Assembly (NCBI GenBank): GCA_963696645.1
Contig: CAVOKY010000009.1
Coordinates: 248,001-312,000, forward strand
Reading direction: 5' to 3'
Origin: JAMXLO01 sp963696645
GTDB taxonomy: Bacteria; Pseudomonadota; Alphaproteobacteria; Acetobacterales; Acetobacteraceae
DNA length: 64,000 nt
Shown here: positions 34,174 to 43,360 of the stretch, piece by piece
Layout of the letters: every line of letters begins with the position of its first letter
Position numbering within the stretch: position 1 is the stretch's first letter
The notes under the pieces: model-generated
The model's input: only the letters and a program-made list of their open reading frames with translations
The model's database searches: none
Told to the model about the DNA's origin: nothing
Made by a program: the position numbers and the translations under genes

Positions 34174-35418
34174 TCAGTCACCCATCAACGAGCGATAGTG
34201 CTTCCAGAAGCCGCGGATTGCCGCCTCGCTGGCACGGAAATTCTGCGACTCTGCCTCATGTCCACCCATCATCACCAAGCCGGCGCCTTCGTCGTTGTAT
34301 TGCAGTGCGCGCTGCACGAAACCGCCGACGCAGCCGTCCTCCATCGAGATGTAGCCTGCCGCACCGATCAGGTTGCCCTGGCGCAGCCGGCGCTCGGTCA
34401 TTGCCTCATCGTCGGTGTCGAAGCCAAGGTGAATCCATTCCAGTTCGGCTTTGTCGACGCCGCGCGGCCGGATCACCCGCACCGCGATCGTGTTGCGCAC
34501 CTGCTGCAACACCATGCCGGGGAAGACAGTCAGGATCTGCACTGACACGCCGTCGCCGTATTCGTCCACCGACTCGACCACCGAGCGATCCTGCAAGCGG
34601 AACTCGCTGTCGGCGCGCAGTTTTTCCGCTGCGTAGTCGGCATCCTCGGCCGCGTAGTCCAGCTTGGCGTAACTGTAATGATTGCCGCCGTCGCGGTTGA
34701 TGTAGATACCGCCAGGCATGCTGAGGCGATTAATTCGGAACGTTGTCAGGAACAAGTGGAGGATCGAGGCGTGATAGGTGTCCTTCACGTTCTCGAAATA
34801 CAGCTTCCAGTTGTTCGGCATCACCTGCGTACTGCGGCCCAGCAGCACCGGGGTGCGGTTCATCACGCGCAGCAGGCCGCGGGTGACGTCGGGACCCAGA
34901 TAGGTCTCCAGGTCGGGCGTCGCGTCGCTGAACGTGCCGAACACCAGGCCGCCGAGTTCGGCGGTGCGCAGGGGCTGAAGCACGTGCTCGTCCTTGCGGA
35001 ACTCGGGCGGCATGCCGCCTTGCCGCTTCACGCCATGCTCGAACGCAACGCCGGTGAGTTGGCCGGCGAGATTGTAGGTCCAGCCGTGGTAGATGCAGGA
35101 GAATTCGCTGACATTGCCGCTGCGCTCGATGCACAGCAGATTGCCGCGGTGGGCGCAGCGATTGACGAACGCGTTGATGGCACCGGCCGCGTCGCGCACG
35201 ACGATCACCGCGGTCTCGCCGATCGTGGTTGCGACGTAATCGCCCGGCTTCGCCAGTTCTACCGCCAAACACAGGTAGTTCCAGGTCGGTCCCTTGAACA
35301 GGCGCTCCTGCTCGCGCTGATATTGCGCCGGGTCCGTATAGAGCCGGAATGGCACCTCGCTGATGCCGTTGGACGGCCACGCCACGCCGTGTTCCACGGT
35401 CAGTCCGGATTGAGACAT
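34174..35418 (-). CDS. Aromatic-ring-hydroxylating dioxygenase, alpha subunit (Rieske; NagG/AndAc-like)
   Basis: A 414-residue catalytic subunit. The Rieske [2Fe-2S] motif is CAHRGNLLC near residue 84 with the second pair in CIYHGWTYN near residue 105. The mononuclear iron site follows in ENVKDTYHASILHLF near residue 210 (Asp, His, His), with the final carboxylate later. Overall pattern resembles salicylate 5-hydroxylase (NagG) and anthranilate dioxygenase (AndAc) large subunits, so an aromatic carboxylate is a plausible substrate, by inference. ATG 35418 is chosen; the frame runs open to 35709 but the extra residues do not resemble the family. No ferredoxin or reductase gene is adjacent. Confidence 0.88.
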   Translation of the reverse strand: MSQSGLTVEHGVAWPSNGISEVPFRLYTDPAQYQREQERLFKGPTWNYLCLAVELAKPGDYVATTIGETAVIVVRDAAGAINAFVNRCAHRGNLLCIERSGNVSEFSCIYHGWTYNLAGQLTGVAFEHGVKRQGGMPPEFRKDEHVLQPLRTAELGGLVFGTFSDATPDLETYLGPDVTRGLLRVMNRTPVLLGRSTQVMPNNWKLYFENVKDTYHASILHLFLTTFRINRLSMPGGIYINRDGGNHYSYAKLDYAAEDADYAAEKLRADSEFRLQDRSVVESVDEYGDGVSVQILTVFPGMVLQQVRNTIAVRVIRPRGVDKAELEWIHLGFDTDDEAMTERRLRQGNLIGAAGYISMEDGCVGGFVQRALQYNDEGAGLVMMGGHEAESQNFRASEAAIRGFWKHYRSLMGD

Positions 35419-35530
35419 GCGCACACCCTCCACCGCGTCAAGGGCGGCCGGTTGATTGGCCCCCTCCAGTGATCGCGATGCCGCTACTTTACGCCGGACC
35501 TGCCGGTCCGGGAACCCGTGCGTCCGTGGA

Positions 35531-36964
35531 TCACCGCACCAGCGCGACGCGCAATGAGTTCGTCGTTCCTGAATGGCCGAACGGCACACCGGCAGCCACG
35601 ACAATCTCGTCGCCATGCTGGGCAAAGCCCTCGGTCTGCGCCACGCGCGTCGCCCGGGTAATCGCGTCGCCCATCGAATGTGCGTCCGCCGACACAACAG
35701 CATGCACACCCCACACGACGGCCAGCCGGCGAGCCGTGGTCAGTTCCGGCGTCAGGCCAATGATCGGTGCCTCCGGCCGTTCACGTGCCACGCGCAGGGC
35801 GGTCGCGCCCGAGGCAGTGAACGCCACCACCGCCTTTGCGCCGATGGTGTGGCACACCTGGCGCGCCGCCGCGGCGATAGCATCGGCGGTGGCATGTTCG
35901 GGATCCGCGCGGCTTGCCTCGATCATGGCGCGCCAGCCGGGGTCCTGCTCCACGCGCGCAACGATGCGGTCCATGATGTTGACCGCTTCGTAGGGATACT
36001 GACCGGCGGCGGTCTCTCCCGATAGCATCACGGCATCCGCACCGTCGAATACTGCCGTCGCCACGTCCGAGGCCTCGGCACGCGTAGGGGCTGGCGCGCT
36101 GATCATGCTCTCCAGCATCTGCGTCGCCACCACCACGGGTTTGCCGAGATGCCGCGCGGCTCGCACGATGCGCTTCTGCGCCAGCGGCACCTCCTCGGGC
36201 GGCAATTCCACGCCGAGATCGCCGCGCGCGACCATTACCGCGTCGGTGAGCTGCATGATGGCGTCCAGGTTCTCCAGTGCCTGGGGTTTTTCCAGCTTTA
36301 CCATGACCCAGGCGCGGCCCTGGATCAGTTGCTTTGCCTCCACCACGTCCTCGGGCCGCTGCACGAAGGAGAGTCCGATGTAATTCACGCCGTGCTCCAG
36401 CGCGAAGGCGAGATCGTCACGATCCTTCTCGGTCAACGCGGGGATCGCCAACACGACGTCAGGCACGTTGACGCCCTTGTGGTCGGACAGTGGTCCACCG
36501 ACCACTACCTCGGTGTCCAGCGCATCGGCGCGCTTGCGCACCACACGCAGCCGCAGCTTGCCGTCATCCAGCAGCAGCGAGCAGCCGATCGACGCTGCCT
36601 CGATGATCTCGGGATGCGGCAGGTTGACGCGCGACGCATCACCTGGCGTCGGGTTGAGATCGAGCTGGAAGTGCTGACCGGTCTGCAGGTGTACTCGTCC
36701 GCCGGAGAAGCGTCCGACGCGCAATTTTGGTCCCTGGACATCGGCCAGAATTCCGATCGGCCGATCGAATTTTTCCTCAAGCTGGCGGATCATGGCAAAG
36801 CGGGCCGCATGATCCTCATGCGTGCCGTGGCTGAAATTGAGCCGGAACACATCGGCGCCGGCCTGGAACAAACGCGTCAGCACGTCCATCGACGCGCTGG
36901 CGGGGCCGAGCGTGGCGATGATCTTCGTGCGCCGGCGGCGGCGCAGCCTGGGTCGTGAGGCCAT
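35531..36964 (-). CDS. pyk: Pyruvate kinase
   Basis: Converts phosphoenolpyruvate and ADP to pyruvate and ATP in the cytosol. The 477-residue protein has the barrel motifs TKIIATLGPAS near residue 13, RLNFSHGTHEDH near residue 40 and ADVQGPKLRVGRF near residue 73. The active-site signature VMVKLEKPQALENLDAIM lies near residue 218, with VARGDLGVELP following. The C-terminal allosteric domain is present to residue 477. It ends 11 bases after the glycerate 2-kinase gene, in the same direction, so the two are probably co-transcribed: glycerate to 2-phosphoglycerate (then via enolase) to pyruvate. Confidence 0.95.
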   Translation of the reverse strand: MASRPRLRRRRRTKIIATLGPASASMDVLTRLFQAGADVFRLNFSHGTHEDHAARFAMIRQLEEKFDRPIGILADVQGPKLRVGRFSGGRVHLQTGQHFQLDLNPTPGDASRVNLPHPEIIEAASIGCSLLLDDGKLRLRVVRKRADALDTEVVVGGPLSDHKGVNVPDVVLAIPALTEKDRDDLAFALEHGVNYIGLSFVQRPEDVVEAKQLIQGRAWVMVKLEKPQALENLDAIMQLTDAVMVARGDLGVELPPEEVPLAQKRIVRAARHLGKPVVVATQMLESMISAPAPTRAEASDVATAVFDGADAVMLSGETAAGQYPYEAVNIMDRIVARVEQDPGWRAMIEASRADPEHATADAIAAAARQVCHTIGAKAVVAFTASGATALRVARERPEAPIIGLTPELTTARRLAVVWGVHAVVSADAHSMGDAITRATRVAQTEGFAQHGDEIVVAAGVPFGHSGTTNSLRVALVR

Positions 36965-36975
36965 CGGGGGTTCCT

Positions 36976-38250
36976 TCAGGCGATCAGGATGGCACGAACA
37001 TCGTTTACATTCGTCAATGTCGGTCCGGTGCGGATCGCATCGCCGATCGCGTTGAACAGGGTATGGCTGTCGTGGCCGGCGAGCATGGCGCGCGCATCAA
37101 GTCCCTTGGCGCGGACACGTTCCAGAGTGTCAGGTGTCACGATGGCGCCAGCGATATCGTCCATGCCGTCCACGCCGTCGGTGTCGCCGGCGATTGCCCA
37201 GATATCCCTGGCGCCGCCCAAGGCCACGGCAAGGGCCAGCAGGAACTCGGTGTTGCGGCCGCCATGGCCGGCCGATGCGCGGCCGATAGTGACGGTGGTC
37301 TCGCCGCCGGACAGGATCACGGCGGCCGGCGAAAGCGGCTGGCCGTGAACGCGAACGCCGCGTGCGATGCCGGCCATCACGGTGCCGACCTCGCGCGATT
37401 CGCCTTCCAACGCATCGCCCAGCACGAGCGGTGCCAGGCCGAGACCGCGTGCCGCTTCGGCCATCCGGGTCAGCGCCATCATCGGTGTGGCGATCAGATG
37501 AAAATCCGCATTTGGCAGTTCGCCCGGCTTCGGGGTCTCGTCGGTTGCCTGGGCGAGCCGTGCGGCGACCGCCGGTGGAGGTTCGATGCCGTAACGGGCG
37601 ATGATCGCGCTTGCATCGCCGAATGTGGTGCTGTCCGGCACGGTCGGGCCCGAGGCGATCACGGCCGGATCGTCGCCCGGCACGTCGCTGATAGCCAGCG
37701 TCACGACGCGCGCCGGACGGGCGGCGGCGGCAAGGCGCCCGCCCTTGATCGCGGACAGGTGTTTACGGACGCAGTTCATCTCGGTGATCGTGGCGCCGGA
37801 GGCGAGCAGGGCGCGGTTGATGTCCTGCTTGTCGGCCAGGGTCAGGCCCGCGGCCGGCGCGGCGCACAGAGCCGAACCACCGCCCGAGATGAGCGCCAAT
37901 ACGAGATCGTCAGGGCCCAGGCCGCGCACGCGCTCCAGCAGCCGGTGGGCGCCGCGTTCGCTGTTGGCATCGGGCACCGGGTGGGAGGCCTCGATCACCT
38001 CGATACGATTGGTCGGCACGTTGTGGCCGTAACGTGTGACGACGGTGCCTTCCAGGGCGACGTCGGGCCACGCGTCCTCTAATGCGGCAGCCATCACCGC
38101 TGCGGACTTGCCGCAGCCGACCACGATGCAGCGTCCTTTCGGCTTGGGCGGCAGGTGTGCTGCCAGGACCTTGCGTGGATCAGCCGCCGCCACTGCCGCG
38201 TCGAACAGTGTCTTGAGTGCGTTGCGAGCGCCTGCATCGTCCCACACCAT
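36976..38250 (-). CDS. gckA: Glycerate 2-kinase (GckA/TtuD, MOFRL family)
   Basis: A 424-residue DUF4147/MOFRL protein that phosphorylates glycerate to 2-phosphoglycerate. Motifs are VVGCGKSAAVMAAALE near residue 42, VIEASHPVPDANSE near residue 85, ALISGGGSALCAAP near residue 118 and TLAISDVPGDDPAVIASGP near residue 180. The MOFRL C-terminus has ILSGGETTVTI and GGRNTEFLLALA, then AGDTDGVDG near residue 360. Older annotation calls this hydroxypyruvate reductase TtuD. Co-directional with pyk. It could serve tartrate, glyoxylate or serine-cycle carbon; context does not decide. Confidence 0.92.
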   Translation of the reverse strand: MVWDDAGARNALKTLFDAAVAAADPRKVLAAHLPPKPKGRCIVVGCGKSAAVMAAALEDAWPDVALEGTVVTRYGHNVPTNRIEVIEASHPVPDANSERGAHRLLERVRGLGPDDLVLALISGGGSALCAAPAAGLTLADKQDINRALLASGATITEMNCVRKHLSAIKGGRLAAAARPARVVTLAISDVPGDDPAVIASGPTVPDSTTFGDASAIIARYGIEPPPAVAARLAQATDETPKPGELPNADFHLIATPMMALTRMAEAARGLGLAPLVLGDALEGESREVGTVMAGIARGVRVHGQPLSPAAVILSGGETTVTIGRASAGHGGRNTEFLLALAVALGGARDIWAIAGDTDGVDGMDDIAGAIVTPDTLERVRAKGLDARAMLAGHDSHTLFNAIGDAIRTGPTLTNVNDVRAILIA

Positions 38251-38342
38251 TGGCCTCGCTGTCCCTCCGTCCGGTCACGCCGGGAGTATGGCGAACTGGG
38301 TCCAGACGCGCCATCTTAGGGGTTGGCGAGAGGAGGGCCGAC

Positions 38343-38654
38343 ATGACCGCACCCGAATTCGACGAGAAGACCCGCACCGAACTGGAAGCTGCCGCGTTCC
38401 GCCGCCTCGTGCAGCATCTGCGCGAGCGAACCGACGTGCAGAATATCGACATGATGAACCTGGCCGGGTTCTGCCGGAACTGCCTGAGCCGCTGGTATCG
38501 CGAGGAGGCGGAAGCAAAGGGCATCGGGATTGCCGATCCGGACGCGCGTGAGATCGTATACGGCATGCCGTACAAGGAGTGGCAGGCGAAGTACCAGAGG
38601 GAAGCGAGTGCGGACCAGAAGGCTGCGTTCGCCAAAGCCAATCCAGGTCATTGA
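38343..38654 (+). CDS. DUF1244 domain-containing protein
   Basis: A 103-residue protein of the DUF1244 family, short helical proteins common in Proteobacteria. RLVQHLRERTDVQNIDMMNL near residue 22 is the N-terminal core, and FCRNCLSRWYREEAEAKGI near residue 43 carries the conserved CxxC-like cysteine pair. YGMPYKEWQAKYQ near residue 78 is the C-terminal family block. GAGGAGGG at 38330 precedes ATG 38343. Function unknown. It is divergent from gckA. Confidence 0.9.
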   Translation: MTAPEFDEKTRTELEAAAFRRLVQHLRERTDVQNIDMMNLAGFCRNCLSRWYREEAEAKGIGIADPDAREIVYGMPYKEWQAKYQREASADQKAAFAKANPGH

Positions 38655-38708
38655 CCGCACCAAGGGTGACCGCTATCTCCGCCGGCCTTGCCCGATCGGA
38701 GTGGAACG

Positions 38709-38978
38709 ATGGCGCTGCGCGCGGTGGAGAAGCCTGACACCAAGACCGGCGGCATCGCCGCCGACCGATTGCGTAGCCTGGTCGATCGCATCGAGCGGCT
38801 TGAGGAAGAACGCAAGGCGCTCGGCAGCGACATCCGCGACATCTATGCAGAGGCGAAGTCCGCCGGTTTCGACGTGAAGGTGCTGCGACAGCTCATTCGT
38901 CTGCGCAAGCAGGAGCCGGCCGATGTGGAGGAGCAGGAAACGCTGCTCGATGTGTATCGACGCGCGCTTGGCATGTAA
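38709..38978 (+). CDS. DUF2312 / GapR-like nucleoid protein
   Basis: An 89-residue coiled-coil DNA-binding protein. LVDRIERLEEERKALGSDIR (residues 26-45) and YAEAKSAGFDVKVLRQLIRL (48-67) match the GapR core, ending in the usual LDVYRRALGM. In Caulobacter GapR forms a tetramer around overtwisted AT-rich DNA ahead of replication and transcription. ATG 38709 follows GGAG; ATG 38688 is possible but weak. It lies 54 bases after the DUF1244 gene. Confidence 0.9.
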   Translation: MALRAVEKPDTKTGGIAADRLRSLVDRIERLEEERKALGSDIRDIYAEAKSAGFDVKVLRQLIRLRKQEPADVEEQETLLDVYRRALGM

Positions 38979-39076
38979 TGCGGCGTTGAAGCGTGACTGC
39001 GAGTCTGCTATGCAATCCGGACTCGCGGCGAGCGCACCAAAACGGCGGCCCGTCGGGGCCGGTTGAGTAGGCTAAC

Positions 39077-39106
39077 GGCGGATGAAGAATACGAGCTTCA
39101 TCCGCC
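39077..39106. repeat. Perfect hairpin, 11-base stem, between GapR-like and acyl-CoA ligase genes
   Basis: GGCGGATGAAG (39077-39087) pairs with CTTCATCCGCC (39096-39106) across an 8-base loop. It lies between convergent genes, 99 bases after the GapR-like stop and 104 before the ligase stop. No T-tract follows, so a rho-independent terminator is not clear; it resembles the GGCGGATGA-type hairpin elements frequent in this group. Confidence 0.6.
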
Positions 39107-39209
39107 ACCTACCCCACCGGCGACGCAGTGCAATGCATAGCATTGTCTGTGCTCCAATGGTGGCACTATCGCCGCATCGGTGGCATAGGCGAGTTTGATG
39201 AAGACGCGG

Positions 39210-40925
39210 TTAGCCGTGCAGCTTCGCCAGTACCTCGGTATTCGCGCGCATCACTAGCATTCGGCGGATCTTATGCGTCGGCGTCAGCAGTCCGTTTTCC
39301 ACCGTGAACGGCTCGACCACTGCATGCTTGCGGATTCTCTCGGTCACAGACAACCGCAGGTTCACGCGACTGACCGCCAATGCCGCCGTTACGTCATCAT
39401 GGCCATCCGCCGGAACCACCAACGCGGTCAGTGACGAACGGCCGTCGCCGGCGATGACCGCCTGCGAAATCTCGGGCTCGGCCATCAGCATGCCTTCGAC
39501 CTTCGCGGGCGACACGTTCTCGCCGCCTGAGAGAACAATCATGTCCTTCTTGCGATCGGTGATGCGAAGATAGCCATCGTCGTCGAGTTCGCCGATATCG
39601 CCAGTATGCAGCCAACCATCCTGGATCGCCGCCGCGGTCGCCTCTGGCAGGCCCCAATAGCCCTCCATCACCAGATCGCCGTGCACCAGGATTTCGCCAT
39701 CCTCGGCGAACCGCAGTTGCACGCCCTGCAGGGCGCGACCAACCGAGTCGATGCGAATACCGTCCGGCGGGTTGGCGCTGATCACCGGGCCGGCTTCAGT
39801 CTGACCGTAGCCCTGCATGATCAGCAATCCGAGTGCCAGGTAGAAGCGGCCTACCTCCGGCTCCAGCCGTGCTCCGCCAGACATCGCCGCCTTCAGCCGG
39901 CCACCGAAGCGGGAGCGAACCTTGGCGCGTACCAGCCGGTCGAGCAGCGGATCGGACAGGTGTTCGCTGATTGTCAGCCTTCGCCCTTCGACGCGCTTCA
40001 GGCCGATATCCAGCGCGCGGCGGAACAACGCCTGCTGCCAGGCCGGCTGGCGCGCCACCTGCGCCAGGATGCGGCTGCGGATCACCTCCAAGACCCTTGG
40101 GACCGCCGTGAGGATCGTCGGACGGACCGTCAGCATGTCGGCGGCAAGATGTTCGACGCCGCGGCAATACACGATCTCCGTGCCCACGCTCGGGAGAAAG
40201 AACGTGCCGACGGTGTGCTCGTAGCTGTGCGACGTTGGCAGATAGGACAGATACACTTCGTCCTTCAGATGGAGCGGACGCAGCAGTTCGAACGCGCCGC
40301 GGCAATTCGACAGGATCGAGCGATGCGGCAGCATCACCCCCTTCGGGGCGCCGCCAGTGCCGGAGGTGTAGATCAGGCAGGCCAGAGCGGTTCCGGGGAT
40401 GGCGGCGGCTTCCAGAGCGATATCGTCCGGCGGCACGCGGTCGGCGACCAGTTCGCCCCAATGCATCAGGCGAGGCGATCCGCCGGCCGCCTCGGGCGGG
40501 CCGTCAATGACCACCAGCAGATCGAGCCCATCAGCCAACCGGCCAGCCTCCCGCAGCGCGCCTGCGAGGGCAGGGGAGGACACGATGGCTGCCCCGGCAC
40601 CGGAATCGTGCAGAATATGCGCATGGTCCGCCACCGTGTTGGTCGTGTACGTCGGCACCGGAATGGCACCCAGCGCCATCAGTGCCGTCTCGGCAATCGG
40701 GTATTCCGGCCGGTTCTCGGAGACGATAACCACCCGGTCGCCGGCCGCGACACCCGCAGCGCGCAGATGTCTGGCGCAGGAGGCGGCCATCCGGCCGAAC
40801 TCGGCCCAGGTAGTGGAGTGCCATGCACGGTCACGAAACGCGCGCAACAGCGGCTTGTCCGGCCAGGTGCGGGCGAGAGCGAACATCATCGCCGGCAGAT
40901 TTGGCCAGTTTGGATAGGTCTCCAC
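39210..40925 (-). CDS. AMP-dependent synthetase / long-chain fatty acid-CoA ligase
   Basis: Activates a carboxylic acid to its CoA thioester via an acyl-adenylate. In 571 residues the ATP loop is YTSGTGGAPKGVMLPHRSI near residue 182, A5 is GYGQTEAGPVISANP near residue 370 and A7 is GWLHTGDIGELDDDGYL near residue 440. A8 follows as RITDRKKDMIVLSGGENVSP with the hinge Lys, and the C-terminal lysine region is TPTHKIRR. Features favour FadD-type long-chain ligases. The start is GTG 40925 with GGGAGG upstream (about 40932). It diverges from pepF across 104 bases. Confidence 0.9.
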   Translation of the reverse strand: METYPNWPNLPAMMFALARTWPDKPLLRAFRDRAWHSTTWAEFGRMAASCARHLRAAGVAAGDRVVIVSENRPEYPIAETALMALGAIPVPTYTTNTVADHAHILHDSGAGAAIVSSPALAGALREAGRLADGLDLLVVIDGPPEAAGGSPRLMHWGELVADRVPPDDIALEAAAIPGTALACLIYTSGTGGAPKGVMLPHRSILSNCRGAFELLRPLHLKDEVYLSYLPTSHSYEHTVGTFFLPSVGTEIVYCRGVEHLAADMLTVRPTILTAVPRVLEVIRSRILAQVARQPAWQQALFRRALDIGLKRVEGRRLTISEHLSDPLLDRLVRAKVRSRFGGRLKAAMSGGARLEPEVGRFYLALGLLIMQGYGQTEAGPVISANPPDGIRIDSVGRALQGVQLRFAEDGEILVHGDLVMEGYWGLPEATAAAIQDGWLHTGDIGELDDDGYLRITDRKKDMIVLSGGENVSPAKVEGMLMAEPEISQAVIAGDGRSSLTALVVPADGHDDVTAALAVSRVNLRLSVTERIRKHAVVEPFTVENGLLTPTHKIRRMLVMRANTEVLAKLHG

Positions 40926-41029
40926 GTCGCCTCCCGCTGCCCGGGCCGTCCTGCGCCGGACGCAGCCCTTTGACCTCCGGCCCTACTACCTTACATGGAC
41001 GAACACCGCAGCCTCGCGAGGATGCCAAC

Positions 41030-42823
41030 ATGCACCATACCGCACCAGCCGACGCCGCAACCAGCCAGCAGGCCCTGCCTAGCTGGGATCTGTCCGACCT
41101 TTACCCGGCCCCTGAAAGCCCGGCCGTCGAGGCGGACTTCGCCTGGGCAGAACAGACGGCCCGCGCGTTCGCCACGGCACATCAGGGCAAGCTGGCAACG
41201 ATGACAGGCAGCGCCCTGGCCGACGCGATCGCCGAATATGAGCGGATCGAGGAAGTACTCGGCCGGCTGATGTCGTACGCCCAGTTGCTGTTTGCGGGGG
41301 ATTCGACCAACGCCGAGATCGGCCGTTTCTACCAGACCGCCAGCGAGCGGGTGACCACGATCAGCAGCAATCTGCTGTTCTTCGCACTGGAACTGAACCG
41401 GCTGGATGAGGCGACGCTGGAACAGAAAACGACCGATCCGGCGCTGGCGAAATGGCAGTCCTGGCTGCGCGATCTGCGGGTGTTCCGGCCACACCAGCTC
41501 TCCGACGAACTGGAGAAGCTGCTGCACGAAAAGGAAGTGACGGGGCGCAGCGCGTGGAGCCGCCTGTTTGACGAAACAGTGGCCGCGATGCGTATTCCAC
41601 TTGGGAGCGACGAGCTCACTGTCAGCGATGCGCTGAACAAGCTGTCCGATGGTGACCGCTCGGTGCGCGAGGCGGCCGGTCACGCGATCGGCAAGGCATT
41701 CAGCGGGAATATTCGGCTATTTTCCCTGGTCACCAACACATTGGCCAAGGACAAGGAGATCATCGACGCATGGCGGCACTATCCGCGTCCCGGCAGTTAC
41801 CGCAATCGTTCGAACATGGTGGAAGATGACGTCGTTGACGCTCTGGTGTCGGCGGTGCGGGCGGATTTTCCGCGGCTTGCCCACCGCTATTATTTGATGA
41901 AGGCGAAGTGGCTCGGGCTGCCGAAGCTGCAGCATTGGGATCGCAACGCACCGCTGCCGGATGACGATGATCGTATCATCGACTGGAATGAGGCGCGCGA
42001 GCGGGTGCTGACAGCGTATGGCGCGTTCAGCCCGGAACTGGCCGATGTCGGCAAGCGCTTCTTCGATCGGCCGTGGATCGACGCGACGCTGAAGCCGGGC
42101 AAGTCGGGCGGTGCATTCGCGCATCCCACGGTGCCGTCCGCGCATCCGTATCTGCTGTTGAACTACCACGGCCGCACGCGTGACGTGATGACGCTGGCGC
42201 ATGAGCTCGGCCACGGGGTGCACCAGGTGTTGGCGGCGGAGCAGGGCTATCTCATGTCAGGCACGCCGCTGACACTGGCCGAGACGGCGAGCGTGTTCGG
42301 CGAGATGCTGACATTTCGCGCGCTGCTGGATGCTGCCGACCCGAAGCGGCGGCGCATCATGCTGGCGGCGAAGGTCGAGGACATGCTGAACACGGTGGTT
42401 CGGCAGATCGCGTTCTATTACTTCGAAACGCTGCTGCATGATGAGCGACGTTCCGGCGAGCTGGTACCGGATCGCATCGCCGAGTTGTGGATGAAGGTGC
42501 AGAAGGAGAGCCTCGGGCCGGCGTTCGAGTTCACCCCGGAATATGGCGTTTACTGGGCGTATATACCGCACTTCATCCACTCACCGTTCTATGTCTACGC
42601 GTATGCGTTCGGCGATTGCCTGGTGAATGCGCTGTATTCGGTATTTCAGTCGGGCCATCCGGGGTTTCAGGCAAAGTATCTGAACATGCTGCGCGCCGGA
42701 GGGACGAAGCGTCACAAGGAGTTGCTGGCGCCGTTCGGCCTGGATGCGTCCGATCCGGCGTTCTGGAAGAAGGGCCTCGATGTCATCGCCGGCTTCATTG
42801 ATGAGCTGGAGAAGGTGGGGTGA
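41030..42823 (+). CDS. pepF: M3 family oligoendopeptidase F
   Basis: Cytoplasmic zinc metallo-oligopeptidase of 597 residues. The zinc motif HELGH lies in MTLAHELGHGVHQVLA near residue 387, with the downstream ligand Glu in AETASVFGEM near residue 418. YWAYIPHFIHSPFYVYAYAF near residue 505 is the substrate-binding His/Tyr block typical of M3B enzymes. The ATG at 41030 has GAGGA eight bases before it. The frame extends to 40823, overlapping the ligase promoter, without meaning. It overlaps the damaged DUF559 ORF by GTGA. Confidence 0.93.
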   Translation: MHHTAPADAATSQQALPSWDLSDLYPAPESPAVEADFAWAEQTARAFATAHQGKLATMTGSALADAIAEYERIEEVLGRLMSYAQLLFAGDSTNAEIGRFYQTASERVTTISSNLLFFALELNRLDEATLEQKTTDPALAKWQSWLRDLRVFRPHQLSDELEKLLHEKEVTGRSAWSRLFDETVAAMRIPLGSDELTVSDALNKLSDGDRSVREAAGHAIGKAFSGNIRLFSLVTNTLAKDKEIIDAWRHYPRPGSYRNRSNMVEDDVVDALVSAVRADFPRLAHRYYLMKAKWLGLPKLQHWDRNAPLPDDDDRIIDWNEARERVLTAYGAFSPELADVGKRFFDRPWIDATLKPGKSGGAFAHPTVPSAHPYLLLNYHGRTRDVMTLAHELGHGVHQVLAAEQGYLMSGTPLTLAETASVFGEMLTFRALLDAADPKRRRIMLAAKVEDMLNTVVRQIAFYYFETLLHDERRSGELVPDRIAELWMKVQKESLGPAFEFTPEYGVYWAYIPHFIHSPFYVYAYAFGDCLVNALYSVFQSGHPGFQAKYLNMLRAGGTKRHKELLAPFGLDASDPAFWKKGLDVIAGFIDELEKVG

Positions 42824-42874
42824 CGAAGGTTGAGGTGGAGACGGCAGGCGGCAGGGTGAAGAAAGAACGATCTC

Positions 42875-42912
42875 TCCCTCCCTTTGCGGGCGGGGGTTGG
42901 GGGGAGGGGGGG
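42875..42912 (+). repeat. G-rich inverted repeat, left copy flanking the DUF559 ORF
   Basis: CTCCCTCCCTTTGCGGGCGG is followed by a G-rich run to 42912. The reverse complement of 43245-43281 has the same pattern (CCCCTTGCGGGAGGGGGTTG). It is the widespread NPLPQGEG-coding type of hairpin repeat. Confidence 0.6.
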
Positions 42913-43244
42913 CCACAGTCTCTGCTGGAACATGCCCGAACCATGCGACGCACGGCGACACCTGCCGAACGCAAACTCTGGCAAGGACTTCGCAAGCATC
43001 AACTCAACGGTTTGAAATTTCGACGGCAGATGCCGCTTGGTTGGTACATCGCTGATTTCTACTGCGCCGCTGCGCGACTTGTCGTCGAAGTCGACGGAGT
43101 GTCGCATATCGAATTCGGCGACTGAAGCGATCCGCGATGTTTGGATGGAAAAGCAGTGTATTCGTATTCTCCGGTTCAGCAACTTTGAGGTTCTGAGCAA
43201 CCTTGAAGGCGTGCTCATCGCCATTCAGCAGGTGGCCTGCTCGA

Positions 43245-43281
43245 CCCCTTCCCCCAACCCCCTCCCGCAAGGGGAGGGGGA
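43245..43281 (-). repeat. G-rich inverted repeat, right copy flanking the DUF559 ORF
   Basis: CCCCTTCCCCCAACCCCCTC followed by CCGCAAGGGGAGGGGG, inverted relative to the copy at 42875-42912. It encodes SPNPLPQGEGE at the C-terminal end of the DUF559 frame. Confidence 0.6.
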
Positions 43282-43360
43282 GTTTTGACCCGATTCAGCC
43301 CACTCACTCACGTTCGCCCACTCACCCCATCCACCCACCTCCTGCCCACCACCCCACTCG

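Larger units (their letters stand above)
42820..43288 (+). pseudogene. DUF559 (Vsr-like endonuclease domain) protein, frameshifted
   Basis: Two frames: the first (GTG 42820, or ATG 42953) reads MRRTATPAERKLWQGLRKHQ, then FRRQMPLGWYIADFYCA and LVVEVDGVSHIE, then FGD and stop. The second continues SATEAIRDVWMEKQCIRILRF, then NFEVLSNLEGVLIAIQQ. Removing one T at 43114-43115 joins them into 156 codons. DUF559 proteins have a PD-(D/E)XK-like fold related to Vsr mismatch nucleases; the catalytic Asp is in VEVDG. The fused leader and tail come from G-rich inverted repeats (42875-42912 and 43245-43281), which bracket the ORF. It may be a mobile cassette. Function untested in general. Confidence 0.75.
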
